Part shown: positions 10,901 to 18,650 of the stretch, one piece after another
Layout: each line of letters begins with the position of its first letter
How positions within the stretch are numbered: position 1 is the stretch's first letter
From: Cryptomeria japonica
Taxonomy: Eukaryota; Streptophyta; Pinopsida; Cupressales; Cupressaceae
Reading direction: 5' to 3'
NCBI RefSeq assembly: GCF_030272615.1
Contig: NW_026728912.1
Location: 330,001-352,500 of the forward strand
DNA: 22,500 nt
Notes under the pieces: model-generated
What the model was told of the DNA's origin: nothing
Seen by the model: only the letters and a program-made list of their open reading frames with translations
Databases searched by the model: none
Made by a program: the position numbers and the translations under genes

Positions 10901-11246
10901 TCGGTTTGCCCCGGGTGCGCACCTTGGTGGGCGCCATGGTGCACTCCGAGGTGCCCAAGATTGGTGCGCACCAAGGAGCGCTCCGAAGTGCGCTCCAAGG
11001 TGCGCGCGAAGTCGAAAGTTGGGTTAATTGTCCGGTTTGCCTCGGGTGCGCACCTTGCGTGCACCTTCGCCAGGGTGGGCGCCTTGGTGCGCACACCTTG
11101 GCTGGGCTGCGCACACCTTGGCACCCGCGTTTCCTTCATTTTAAATTTTTTTTTTTTACAATCTCTCAAGTGGGAAATTCTATAATCTCAACTTTTTTTG
11201 CCTTTTCAGGAAACTTTTGAATGGAGCGCATCATTGGTGCGCTCCG
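7938..11246. repeat. GC-rich palindromic higher-order repeat block, third
   Basis: This is the first block repeated within duplication copy 2, with the same module order and cassette positions (shifted 7937 then 7936 bp). Confidence 0.9.
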
Positions 11247-11652
11247 AAGTGTGCTCCAAAGCTCTCTCCAGCTGCGTGCACCTGCCCCGGCCGCGCACCC
11301 GGCCCCGCCCAGCTTCGCTCACCTGTCCCGGGCGTCTGGTGCGGAACCTTAGAGTAAGAAACATCACCGTGCACCTTGGCCAACGTGCGCGACTCGACCG
11401 AGCGCGCACTGGCCGAGGTGCACACCGATTTCACCTGGGTGCGCGCGCAGCACCTCGGGCGCACCGGGGTGCGCGCACAACGCCCGGGTTGCACCGTGGC
11501 CTGTGTGCTCGGGGTGCCTCGGGTGCGCGCTCGGTGTCGCCCCCGCGCGCGCGGTAGTGCGGGCAGCGCACCCCGGCCCGGCCCGGCCCCGACGAGAACG
11601 CAAACGGGCAAAAGGTTTATTCAAATAGCATTGCGACGCCCGGCGAAAAACT

Positions 11653-11658
11653 AAAAAA
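11653..11658 (-). terminator. Pol III oligo-T terminator of 5S copy 2
   Basis: Same T6 run directly abutting the 3' end of the second 5S gene, followed by AG and T5, as in copy 1. Confidence 0.88.
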
Positions 11659-11674
11659 GGGTGCAACACCGGGA

Positions 11675-11696
11675 CTTCCCGGGAGGTCACCCATCC
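11675..11696 (-). promoter_or_regulatory. 5S internal promoter, box C (copy 2)
   Basis: Identical to box C of copy 1. Confidence 0.85.
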
Positions 11697-11709
11697 CAGT
11701 ACTACTCCG

Positions 11710-11727
11710 GCCCAAGCGCGCTTAACT
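11710..11727 (-). promoter_or_regulatory. 5S internal promoter, box A (copy 2)
   Basis: Identical to box A of copy 1. Confidence 0.85.
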
Positions 11728-12205
11728 GCGGAGTTCTGATGGGATCCGGTGCACTAATGCTGGTATGATCGCACCCGTTATGAGCTTGTCGCAGTGTGTA
11801 CTTAGCAAACCGCGACCCACGTGCGAATCCACCCCGGCCACCCACCCCCGTCGAGGTGCACACCCTCCCTCGCGAAGTGCGCCCCGTTCGCCAAGTGTGA
11901 GCCCTGCCCGGGTGCGCGCACCTTGCTAGGGCGTCGGGTGTGCACCCGGCCCGGCCTACGTGCGTGCACCTGGAGGGGGCGTCGTGTGCGTGCAGTGTCC
12001 CGTCTGCAACGCGGTGCCCACACACCACCTCGGGCGCAACGACCTGCGCTCACATGTGGGCCGAGTGCACCTTGGTGCATGTTCGGGGCGCCTCGGGTGC
12101 ACGCTCGATCTTGCCCCGGTGCACCAAGGCGCTCGGTTTGCCCCGGGTGCGCACTTGGTGCAAGGTGGGCACCCAAAATAGGGATCAAGCACCAAAACAC
12201 AAGTT

Positions 12206-12496
12206 TCGGGATGCAAAATGGGACCCAAGGACCACAAATGCGTTCCAAGACCCATGATGGGTCCACGAGAACAAAAATGTGTTCCGAGACTTAATAAACA
12301 AATATTGGGTTTTAGGAGAAGAAACATGCTCTGATGCCCAAAACGAGAATCGACCCCGAAAAGGCCACAGGCCAAAAGTGGGATGCGAGACAAAAAAAAA
12401 TGGGACCCGAGGACCAAAATTGGGTTCCCAGGTCGAAGACAGGGCAACCGGACAAGAAACGACCTCTAAGGCTCGAAATGAGTCCCGACGACTAAA
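12206..12496 (+). repeat. Degenerate ~20-bp A-rich minisatellite, copy 2
   Basis: Copy-2 counterpart of the tract at 4270-4560, identical as far as I can read. Confidence 0.6.
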
Positions 12497-12535
12497 ACTT
12501 GACAAGAAGCACCCATCAGGCACCCAACTCGACAC

Positions 12536-14225
12536 CCATGGGATGCCGACCCACCCGGGCTTCCACCTAGCACACCTTGGCACCCACCCACCCTCGCACC
12601 CAACCTCGCACCCAACTTAGCACCTTTGAACCCACATTGGCACTCACCCTGACCCTGGCACCTTGGAACCCACATTGGCACTCACCTTGACCCTGGCACC
12701 CACCTTTGCACTCACCTTGGGACCCACCCTGGCTCCCACCTCGGCACCCACCCAGACACCCACCTTGGTTCCTTGGCACCCACCTTGGATCCTTGGCACC
12801 CACCCCGACACCCACCTTGGCACGCAACTTGGCTACTTGCCACCCACCTTGGCTCCTTGACGCCCACCCCGACAACCACCCCGTGACCTACCCTGGCTAG
12901 GGTTGGTGCACACCCACCCTGGTGCCCACCTTGGCACCCACCCTATGACCCACCTTGGCACGCACCTTAGTACCCACCCCGTTACCCACCCTAGGACCCA
13001 CCCCGTGACCCACCTTGGCCAGGGTGGGTGCACCCACCCTGGTGCCCACCTTGGCACCCACCCATCCTAGCACCCAGCCTGTGACCGGGCTTGGAACCCA
13101 ACCTTGCACCCGCACCCGTCTTGGCCAGTGTGGGTGCGCACCCATCCTGGCACCCACGTTGTGAGACACCCTTTAACCCACGCACCCTAGCACCCACGTT
13201 GGCACCCACCTTGGAACCCAACCTAGCAACTTGGCACCCACCCCGTGACCCACCTTGGCATCCACCATAGCAGTCGCCGACTTGGCACCCACCTCGGCAC
13301 CCACCTTGACACTTGTGGACCCACCTTGCCACTCACCCTAGCATCGACCCATCCTAGCACCCACCCTGGCACCTTTGCACCCTAGCACTCACCCATCCTA
13401 GCACCTAACCTGTGACCCACCTTGACACTCACCCTCGCACCCACCTTGGAACCCAACCTAGCACCCACCCACCCTGACACCAACCCTAGCACCTACCCAC
13501 CCTTGCACCCACCCTGTGACCCATCTTGGCACCCACCCATCCTACCACTCAACCTATCACCCACCTTCTCACCCACCTTGGCATCCACCTTAGCACCCAC
13601 CCACACTGGCACCTTGGCACCCACCTCGGGCAAGGTGGGTGCACACCCACCCTGGCACCCAATTTAGAACCCACCGAGCATGTTACCCACCTTGGCACCC
13701 ACATTGCAGCCCACCCTAGTACCCACCCTATGACCCACATTGGCATCCACACCCTAGCACCCAGGCACCTCGACACCCGCCTTGACACCCACCCTAGCAC
13801 TGAACCTGTGACCCACCTTGGAACTCACCCTAGAACCCACCCACCCTGTGAACCACCTTGGCATCCACCTTAGCACCCACCCACCTTGGCACCCACTCTA
13901 GCACTCACCCATCCTAACACCCAACTTGTTACCCACCTTGGCACCCGCCCTCGCGTCCACCTTGAAACCCACCCTAGCACCCACCCACGCAGGAGCCCAC
14001 CTTGGCACCCAACCTAACACCCACGCATCCTGGCACCCAACTTGTGACCCACCTTGGAACCCACCCTAGTACCCACCTTTGAACCCACTATATCACCAAC
14101 CCACCTTGGCACCCACCCTATGACCCTCTTTGGAATCCACCCTAGCACGCACCCACCCTGGCACCCACCATGGAGCGCACCCTAGCACCCACCCACCTCG
14201 GCACGCACCTCAACACCCACCTTGG
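12536..14225 (+). repeat. CACCC/CTTGG minisatellite, long copy
   Basis: About 1.7 kb of the same degenerate units, of which the first 495 bp match copy 1 and the rest occurs only here. Units mix TTGGCACCCACC, CTAGCACCCACC and TGTGACCCACC with no strict period. A short GC-rich phrase, CTTGGCCAGGGTGGGTGC, is embedded at about 13015-13032, and related phrases occur near 13121 and 13627. No gene is seen. Confidence 0.85.
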
Positions 14226-14405
14226 TGTGCGCACTGCGCCAACCTCTCAAAGACCCTATGTGGTGCGCTCCAAAGTGTACACCTTTGGTGCGCTCCAAGG
14301 TGCGCACCTTTGGTGCACACCGAGGTGCACACCAAAGTGTGCACCGAGGTGAGCACCAAAGTGCACTCCAGGGTGCACACCAAGGCGTGCACCTTTGGTG
14401 CGGTC
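14226..14405 (+). repeat. Transition segment of GTGCACC/CTTTGG modules
   Basis: Short palindromic modules link the 5S-side block to the promoter region. AAGGTGCGCACCTT at 14297-14310 is a perfect 14-bp palindrome, and GGTGCACACCAAAGTG-type units repeat at roughly 20 bp. The phrase CGCCAACCTCTCAAAGACCC also appears downstream of each class A promoter. Confidence 0.65.
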
Positions 14406-14472
14406 AATGCAAACGAATTCGGAAGTTGGGGTCGATGTCCTAATCGCTGCTGCAGACTACACGTATGAGAAT

Positions 14473-14499
14473 CGGACAAATAGCTTTATATAGGGGAGG
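14473..14499 (+). promoter_or_regulatory. Pol I promoter-like element P1 (class A1)
   Basis: CGGACAAATAGCTT then TATATAGGGGAGG. Plant Pol I initiators fit TATA(R)TA(N)GGG with the start at the A/G after TATATA. This copy has one extra T before TATATA. AGGGGAG at 14492-14498 can pair with CTCCCCT at 14520-14526. Confidence 0.65.
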
Positions 14500-14630
14500 T
14501 GTTGCGTTTGATGGGTCGACTCCCCTGGTTGTGTGCACTGCACCAACTTCAAAGACCCTGTCTTGTTTAAGAAGTCAAAAGTTGGGGTGGATGTCCTAAT
14601 CATTGCTGCAGTCTACGCATGTATGAGAAT

Positions 14631-14656
14631 CAGACAAATAGCTTATATAGGGGAGG
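14631..14656 (+). promoter_or_regulatory. Pol I promoter-like element P2 (class A1)
   Basis: CAGACAAATAGCT + TATATAGGGGAGG; downstream CTCCCCT can pair with AGGGGAG. Confidence 0.65.
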
Positions 14657-14850
14657 TGTTGCATTCGGTGGGTTGACTCCCCTGGTTGTGCGCACTGCGC
14701 CAACCTCAAAGACCCCGCATAGCAGAAGAAGTCGGAAGTCGGATTTTGGTGAGCACCAAGGCGTGCACCTTTGGTGCGGTCAACGCAGACGAATTCAGAA
14801 GTTGGGGTGGATGTCCTAATCGTTGTTGCAGGCTACACATGTATGAGAAT

Positions 14851-14876
14851 CAGACAAATAGCTTATATAGGGGAGG
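14851..14876 (+). promoter_or_regulatory. Pol I promoter-like element P3 (class A1)
   Basis: CAGACAAATAGCT + TATATAGGGGAGG. The downstream arm is CTCCCTT, so one G-U pair replaces G-C in the start-site stem. Confidence 0.65.
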
Positions 14877-15007
14877 TGTTGGGTTTGATGGGTCAACTCC
14901 CTTGGTTGTGCGCATTACGCCAACCTCAAAGACCTTGTTTTCGTTAAGAAGTCAAAAGTTGGGGTCAATGTCCTAATGGCTCCTGCAGGCTACACATGTA
15001 TGAGAAT

Positions 15008-15033
15008 CGGACAAATAGCTTATATAGGGGAGG
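15008..15033 (+). promoter_or_regulatory. Pol I promoter-like element P4 (class A1)
   Basis: CGGACAAATAGCT + TATATAGGGGAGG; perfect CTCCCCT arm downstream. Confidence 0.65.
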
Positions 15034-15164
15034 TGTTGGGTTTGATGGGTCGACTCCCCTGGTTGTGCGCATTACGTCAACCTCAAAGACCTTGTTTTCG
15101 TTAAGAAGTCAAAAGTTGGGGTCGATGTCCTAATTGCTCCTGTAGACTACACATGTATGAGAAT

Positions 15165-15190
15165 CAGACAAATAGCTTATATAGGGGAGG
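15165..15190 (+). promoter_or_regulatory. Pol I promoter-like element P5 (class A1)
   Basis: CAGACAAATAGCT + TATATAGGGGAGG; perfect CTCCCCT arm downstream. Confidence 0.65.
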
Positions 15191-15321
15191 TGTTGGGTTT
15201 GATGGGTTGACTCCCCTAGTTGTTCGCATTACACCAACCTCAAAGACCTTGTTTTCGTTTAGAAGCCGAAAGTTGGGGTCGATGTCCTAATTGCTCCTGC
15301 AGGCTACGCATGTATGAGAAT

Positions 15322-15347
15322 CAGACAAATAGCTTATATAGGGGAGG
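15322..15347 (+). promoter_or_regulatory. Pol I promoter-like element P6 (class A1)
   Basis: CAGACAAATAGCT + TATATAGGGGAGG. Last copy before the 52/38-bp array, which any transcript from here would read through. Confidence 0.65.
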
Positions 15348-15475
15348 TGTTGGGTTTGATGGGTCGACTCCCCTGGTTGTGCGCATTGCGCCAACCTCAA
15401 AGACCCTGCATTGCGGATGAAGTCGAAAGTCAGAGTTTGGTGTGCTACAAGGTGTGGTCGAAGGTGCTCACCTAG

Positions 15476-16100
15476 GTGTGCACCTTTGGAGCACAGGAAA
15501 AGTGCCCTCCAAAAGTGCGCACCTTTGGAGTGCACAAAAGTGCCCTCCAAAAGTGCGCACCTTTGGAGCGCAGAAAAGTGCCCTCCAAAAAGTGCCCTCC
15601 AAAAGTGCGCACCTTTGGAGCGCAGAAAAGTGCCCTCCAAAAAGTGCCCTCCAAAAGTGCGCACCTTTGGAGCGCAGAAAAGTGCCCTCCAAAAAGTGCC
15701 CTCCAAAAGTGCGCACCTTTGGAGCGCAGAAAAGTGCCCTCCAAAAGTGCGCACCTTTGGAGCGCAGAAAAGTGCCCTCCAAAAAGTGCCCTCCAAAAGT
15801 GCGCACCTTTGGAGCGCAGAAAAGTGCCCTCCAAAAAGTGCCCTCCAAAAGTGCGCACCTTTGGAGCGCAGAAAAGTGCCCTCCAAAAAGTGCCCTCCAA
15901 AAGTGCGCACCTTTGGAGCGCAGAAAAGTGCCCTCCAAAAAGTGCCCTCCAAAAGTGCGCACCTTTGGAGCGCAGAAAAGTGCCCTCCAAAAAGTGCCCT
16001 CCAAAAGTGCGCACCTTTGGAGCGCAGAAAAGTGCCCTCCAAAAGTGCGCACCTTTGGAGCGCACAAAAGTGCCCTCCAAAAGTGCGCACTTTTGGTGCG
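15476..16100 (+). repeat. 52/38-bp tandem array with palindromic core
   Basis: Units start at 15476, 15515, 15553, 15605, 15657, 15709, 15747, 15799, 15851, 15903, 15955, 16007 and 16045, with a terminal partial at 16083. The long unit (52 bp) differs from the short (38 bp) by an extra AGTGCCCTCCAAAA. Each junction holds a 24-bp near-perfect palindrome centred on GTGCGCAC with arms CTCCAAA and TTTGGAG. Open frames across it on both strands are artefacts of repetition. Confidence 0.95.
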
Positions 16101-16190
16101 CACCAAGGCGCTGGTTCGGTCGTTGCAGGCGAGTTCGGAAGTTGGGGTCGATGTCCTGAGCGGAGGTGCAAACTACACAGGTGTCGGAAT

Positions 16191-16216
16191 CGGACAAATA
16201 GCTTATATAGGGGAGG
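16191..16216 (+). promoter_or_regulatory. Pol I promoter-like element P7 (class A2)
   Basis: CGGACAAATAGCT + TATATAGGGGAGG. Downstream arm CTCCCC pairs with GGGGAG. Confidence 0.65.
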
Positions 16217-16501
16217 TGTATGCTTCGATGGGTCGACTCCCCAGGTTGAGCGCACCGCGCCAACCTCAAAGACCCTACGGTATGGATGAAGTCGGAAGTT
16301 GGGTCCGATGACCAATTCGATTAGTAGGTATGCTCATGAGGTCGGAATTTGGGTCCGATGACCTGCCATGTGCAGGAAGGCGAATGTTGACACTGTGCGT
16401 TGCAAGGTGCACACCAAGGCGCTGGTGCGGTCTTTTTAGTCGAGTTCGGAAGTTGGGGTCGATGTCCTGATCGGAGGTGCAAGCTACACAGGTGTGGGAA
16501 T

Positions 16502-16527
16502 CGGACAAATAGCTTATATAGGGGAGG
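16502..16527 (+). promoter_or_regulatory. Pol I promoter-like element P8 (class A2)
   Basis: Same core as P7, 311 bp downstream of it; arm CTCCCCGG. Confidence 0.65.
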
Positions 16528-16812
16528 TGTATGCTTCGTTGGGTCGACTCCCCGGGTTGAGCGCACCGCGCCAACCTCAAAGACCCTACGGTATGGATGA
16601 AGTCGGAAGTTGGGTCCGATGACCGATTCGATATGTAGGCATACTCGCGAGGTCGGAATTTGGGTCCGATGACCTGCCACGTGCAGGAAGGCGAATGTTG
16701 GCACTGTGCGTTGCAAGGTGCGCACCAAGGCGCTGGTTCGGTCGTTGGAGGCGAGTTCGGAAGTTGGGGTCGATGTCTTGATCGGAGGTGCAAACTACAC
16801 AGGTGTGGGAAT

Positions 16813-16838
16813 CGGACAAATAGCTTATATAGGGGAGG
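16813..16838 (+). promoter_or_regulatory. Pol I promoter-like element P9 (class A2)
   Basis: Same core as P7, 311 bp from P8; arm CTCCCCGG. Confidence 0.65.
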
Positions 16839-17123
16839 TGTATGCTTCGTTGGGTCGACTCCCCGGGTTGAGCGCACCGCGCCAACCTCAAAGACCCTAC
16901 GGTATGGATGAAGTCGGAAGTTGGGTCCGATGACCGATTCGATATGTAGGCATACTCGCGAGGTCGGAATTTGGGTCCGATGACCTGCCATGTGCAGGAA
17001 GGCGAATGTTGGGACTGTGCGTCGCAAGGTGCGCACCAAGGCGCTGGTGCCGTCGTTGCAGTCGAGTTCGGAAGTTGGGGTCGATGTCCTGGTCAGAGGT
17101 GCAAACTACACAGGTGTGGGAAT

Positions 17124-17149
17124 CGGACAAATAGCTTATATAGGGGAGG
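17124..17149 (+). promoter_or_regulatory. Pol I promoter-like element P10 (class A2)
   Basis: Same core, 311 bp from P9. The arm is CTCCCTGG, so one pair in the start-site stem becomes a wobble. Confidence 0.65.
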
Positions 17150-17270
17150 TGTATGCTTCGATGGGTCGACTCCCTGGGTTGAGCGCACCGCGCCAACCTC
17201 AAAGACCCTACAGTATGGATGAAGTCGGAAGTTGGGTCCGATGACCGATTCGATACGTAGGCATATTGGC

Positions 17271-17575
17271 GAGGTCTGAATTTGTGTCCGATGACCTGCC
17301 ATGCGCAGGAAGGCGGAATTTGGGTCCGATGACCGAGTTGATGGCGTGCCATGCGCAGAAAGGCGGAATTTGGGTCCGATGACCGAGTTGATGTTGATGG
17401 CCCGCCATGCACAGGAAGGCGGAATTTGGGTCCGATGACCGATTTGAAGGCGTGCCATACGCAAAAAGGCGGAGTTTGGGTCCGATGACCGAGTTGATAT
17501 TGATGGCCCGCCATGCGCAGGAAGGCGGAATTTGGGTCCGATGACCTGACATACGCATGGAGTCCGACTCGGGGG
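17271..17575 (+). repeat. 50/56-bp alternating tandem repeat
   Basis: TGGGTCCGATGACC begins at 17321, 17371, 17427, 17477 and 17533, giving spacings 50, 56, 50 and 56 bp. Units read GGCGGAATTTGGGTCCGATG followed by ACCGAGTTGATG and GCCATGCGCAG. The 56-bp form has an extra TTGATG-like hexamer. This is a dimeric 106-bp organisation derived from the 3' part of the 311-bp unit. Confidence 0.85.
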
Positions 17576-17611
17576 CCGATGTTCGATTCGATGACTTGCA
17601 TTGTGGGTAAA

Positions 17612-18053
17612 GTCGGAAGTTGTGGTCTTTGACCCGATTCGATGACCAGACTTCGGCTGCTTGAGAATCGGACAAATAACTTATATAGGGGAGGTAGTGT
17701 TCTCGAGCATCCTCCCCCCGTGCCCGTTTATGTCGATTGATGCTGGTGCTCGACTGGTTGGAGCGCTCGGATGCAAAAATCTTGCACCAGGATTTATCGA
17801 TTGTGATGGACACGGCAAGTCTCCTGATTGCTATGCAGGAGCTCATCGTGAATCTCTATGCGGCCTTGGTATGGACTCGACCTGCGGAATGGTTCGGCAA
17901 TGGTAGTCGCTCCAACACGTCCTTGCAATGGCCACAGAGGTGATTCGACTAGAGCTCCAGTCTAGCTTTTGGGTTGCTTGGCGGACTGGTATAGCCGCGA
18001 TCGAGTTCCGGCCATGAACGTTTTAGATAGCTCTTGGGCTTTCTGGGACGGAA
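17612..18053 (+). repeat. Class B promoter-leader repeat, unit 1
   Basis: Opens with GTCGGAAGTTGTGG, includes P11, then a C-rich leader, an imperfect stem with arms near 17732-17748 and 17783-17800, GATTGCTATGC, GGTAGTCGCTCCAACACGTC and TCTAGCTTTTGGGTTGCTTGG. No gene. Confidence 0.8.
17669..17694 (+). promoter_or_regulatory. Pol I promoter-like element P11 (class B)
   Basis: CGGACAAATAACT + TATATAGGGGAGG. Class B copies have AACT instead of AGCT and a different leader beginning near CCTCCCCCCGTGCCC. GGGGAGG (17688-17694) can pair with CCTCCCC (17711-17717). Confidence 0.68.
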
Positions 18054-18542
18054 GTCGGAAGTTTGGGCTGTTGTCCGATTTGATGACCATTCTTCGGATG
18101 TGTGAGAATCGGACAAATAACTTATATAGGGGACTGTGTTGTCTCACGCAGCCCCCTCCGTGCCCCTCTATCTCGACCGATGTTGGTGCTTGAAAGGGTT
18201 GGGATCGCTCGGATTTATAAACGTGCACCACCATTTGTCGAGTGTGAGGGACGCGGCAGGTCTCCTAAATGCTATGCGGGCGCTCTCTGAGAATCTCTAT
18301 CCGGCCTCGACACAGACTAGTCTTGCTGAATGGTTTGGCACTGGTAGTCGATCCAACACGTCGTTGTTGTGGCCGCCTAGGCGATTCGATTCGAGCCCCC
18401 GTCTAGCTTTTGGGTTGCTTGGCGGATTTTGCCCTATCCGCAAGTGAGCTCGGTCCCTAAACGTTCGAGAAACCCGATTGCTATGCGCCGACTCTCTTTC
18501 TTGCGAGCCTCCATCTAGCTTTTGGGTCTCTACGGAACGGAA
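18054..18542 (+). repeat. Class B promoter-leader repeat, unit 2
   Basis: Same order as unit 1 with P12, GGTAGTCGATCCAACACGTC and GTCTAGCTTTTGGGTTGCTT. An extra partial tail with CGATTGCTATGCGC and CATCTAGCTTTTGGGT (about 18475-18530) makes it longer. Confidence 0.8.
18110..18135 (+). promoter_or_regulatory. Pol I promoter-like element P12 (class B)
   Basis: CGGACAAATAACT + TATATAGGGGACT. The start-proximal sequence is changed to AGGGGACTG and the downstream arm is changed to CAGCCCCCT, so pairing is largely kept. Confidence 0.68.
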
Positions 18543-18599
18543 GTCGGAATCTGGGACCGTTGTTTGATTCGACGAGGCAGACTACGGTTGTGCGAGAAT

Positions 18600-18625
18600 C
18601 GGACAAATAACTTATATAGGGGAGG
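18600..18625 (+). promoter_or_regulatory. Pol I promoter-like element P13, best candidate for the 35S gene promoter
   Basis: CGGACAAATAACT + TATATAGGGGAGG, the promoter copy closest to the presumed 18S side, after which no further copy is seen in 3.9 kb. Its leader contains a 30-bp inverted repeat (18651-18738). That it is the gene promoter is inference, because 18S is not in the window. Confidence 0.68.
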
Positions 18626-18650
18626 TGTTGACTGGAGCATTCTCCCCCGT

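Larger units (their letters stand above)
11659..11776 (-). rRNA. 5S rRNA: 5S ribosomal RNA gene, copy 2
   Basis: Second 5S gene, lying 7936 bp from copy 1 inside the duplicated 5.1-kb segment. It is identical to copy 1 except at gene nucleotide 19, which is A here and G in copy 1 (plus-strand T at 11758 versus C at 3822). The change lies in helix II and, by my hand fold, turns a G-U pair into A-U, so structure should be preserved. Boxes A and C and the terminal helix are intact, and a T6 stretch follows. Both copies look functional. Confidence 0.96.
7938..13031. repeat. 7.94-kb-spaced segmental duplication, copy 2 (contains 5S copy 2)
   Basis: Second copy of 1-5095, about 99.9 percent identical. 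After 13031 it continues into 1.2 kb more of the CACCC minisatellite, whereas copy 1 jumps back into the GC-rich block. Copy 2 therefore appears to hold the uninterrupted arrangement and copy 1 a recombination junction. Confidence 0.95.
14406..15420 (+). repeat. 157-bp promoter-bearing repeats (class A1)
   Basis: Six units, each with GGAAGTTGGGGTCGATGTCC upstream, a Pol I-like core, then GGGTCGACTCCCCTGG and CGCCAACCTCAAAGACC. Spacings of the TATATA cores are 157, 220, 157, 157 and 157 bp. The 220-bp interval holds an extra 63 bp with GCACCAAGGCGTGCACC. No gene. Confidence 0.85.
16095..17270 (+). repeat. 311-bp promoter-bearing repeats (class A2)
   Basis: Four units starting at 16095, 16406, 16717 and 17028, each opening with GGTG(C)(G/A)CACCAAGGCGCTGG, followed by the promoter element and then two TGGGTCCGATGACC motifs. 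The last unit diverges after about 17270 into the 50/56-bp array. Confidence 0.9.

Noticed and set aside
3723-11776. Cassandra-type TRIM retrotransposon carrying 5S sequence
   Set aside because: The 5S genes are full length with correct ends and terminator, and I see no LTR ends, primer-binding site or polypurine tract around them.
15476-16100. CRISPR-like array
   Set aside because: There are no unique spacers between repeats; units are contiguous and near-identical, and the context is eukaryotic rDNA spacer.
15411-16315. Long open frames on both strands across the 52/38-bp array
   Set aside because: The repeat has no stop codons in several frames; unit lengths 52 and 38 are not multiples of three, so the peptide pattern only rotates among frames.
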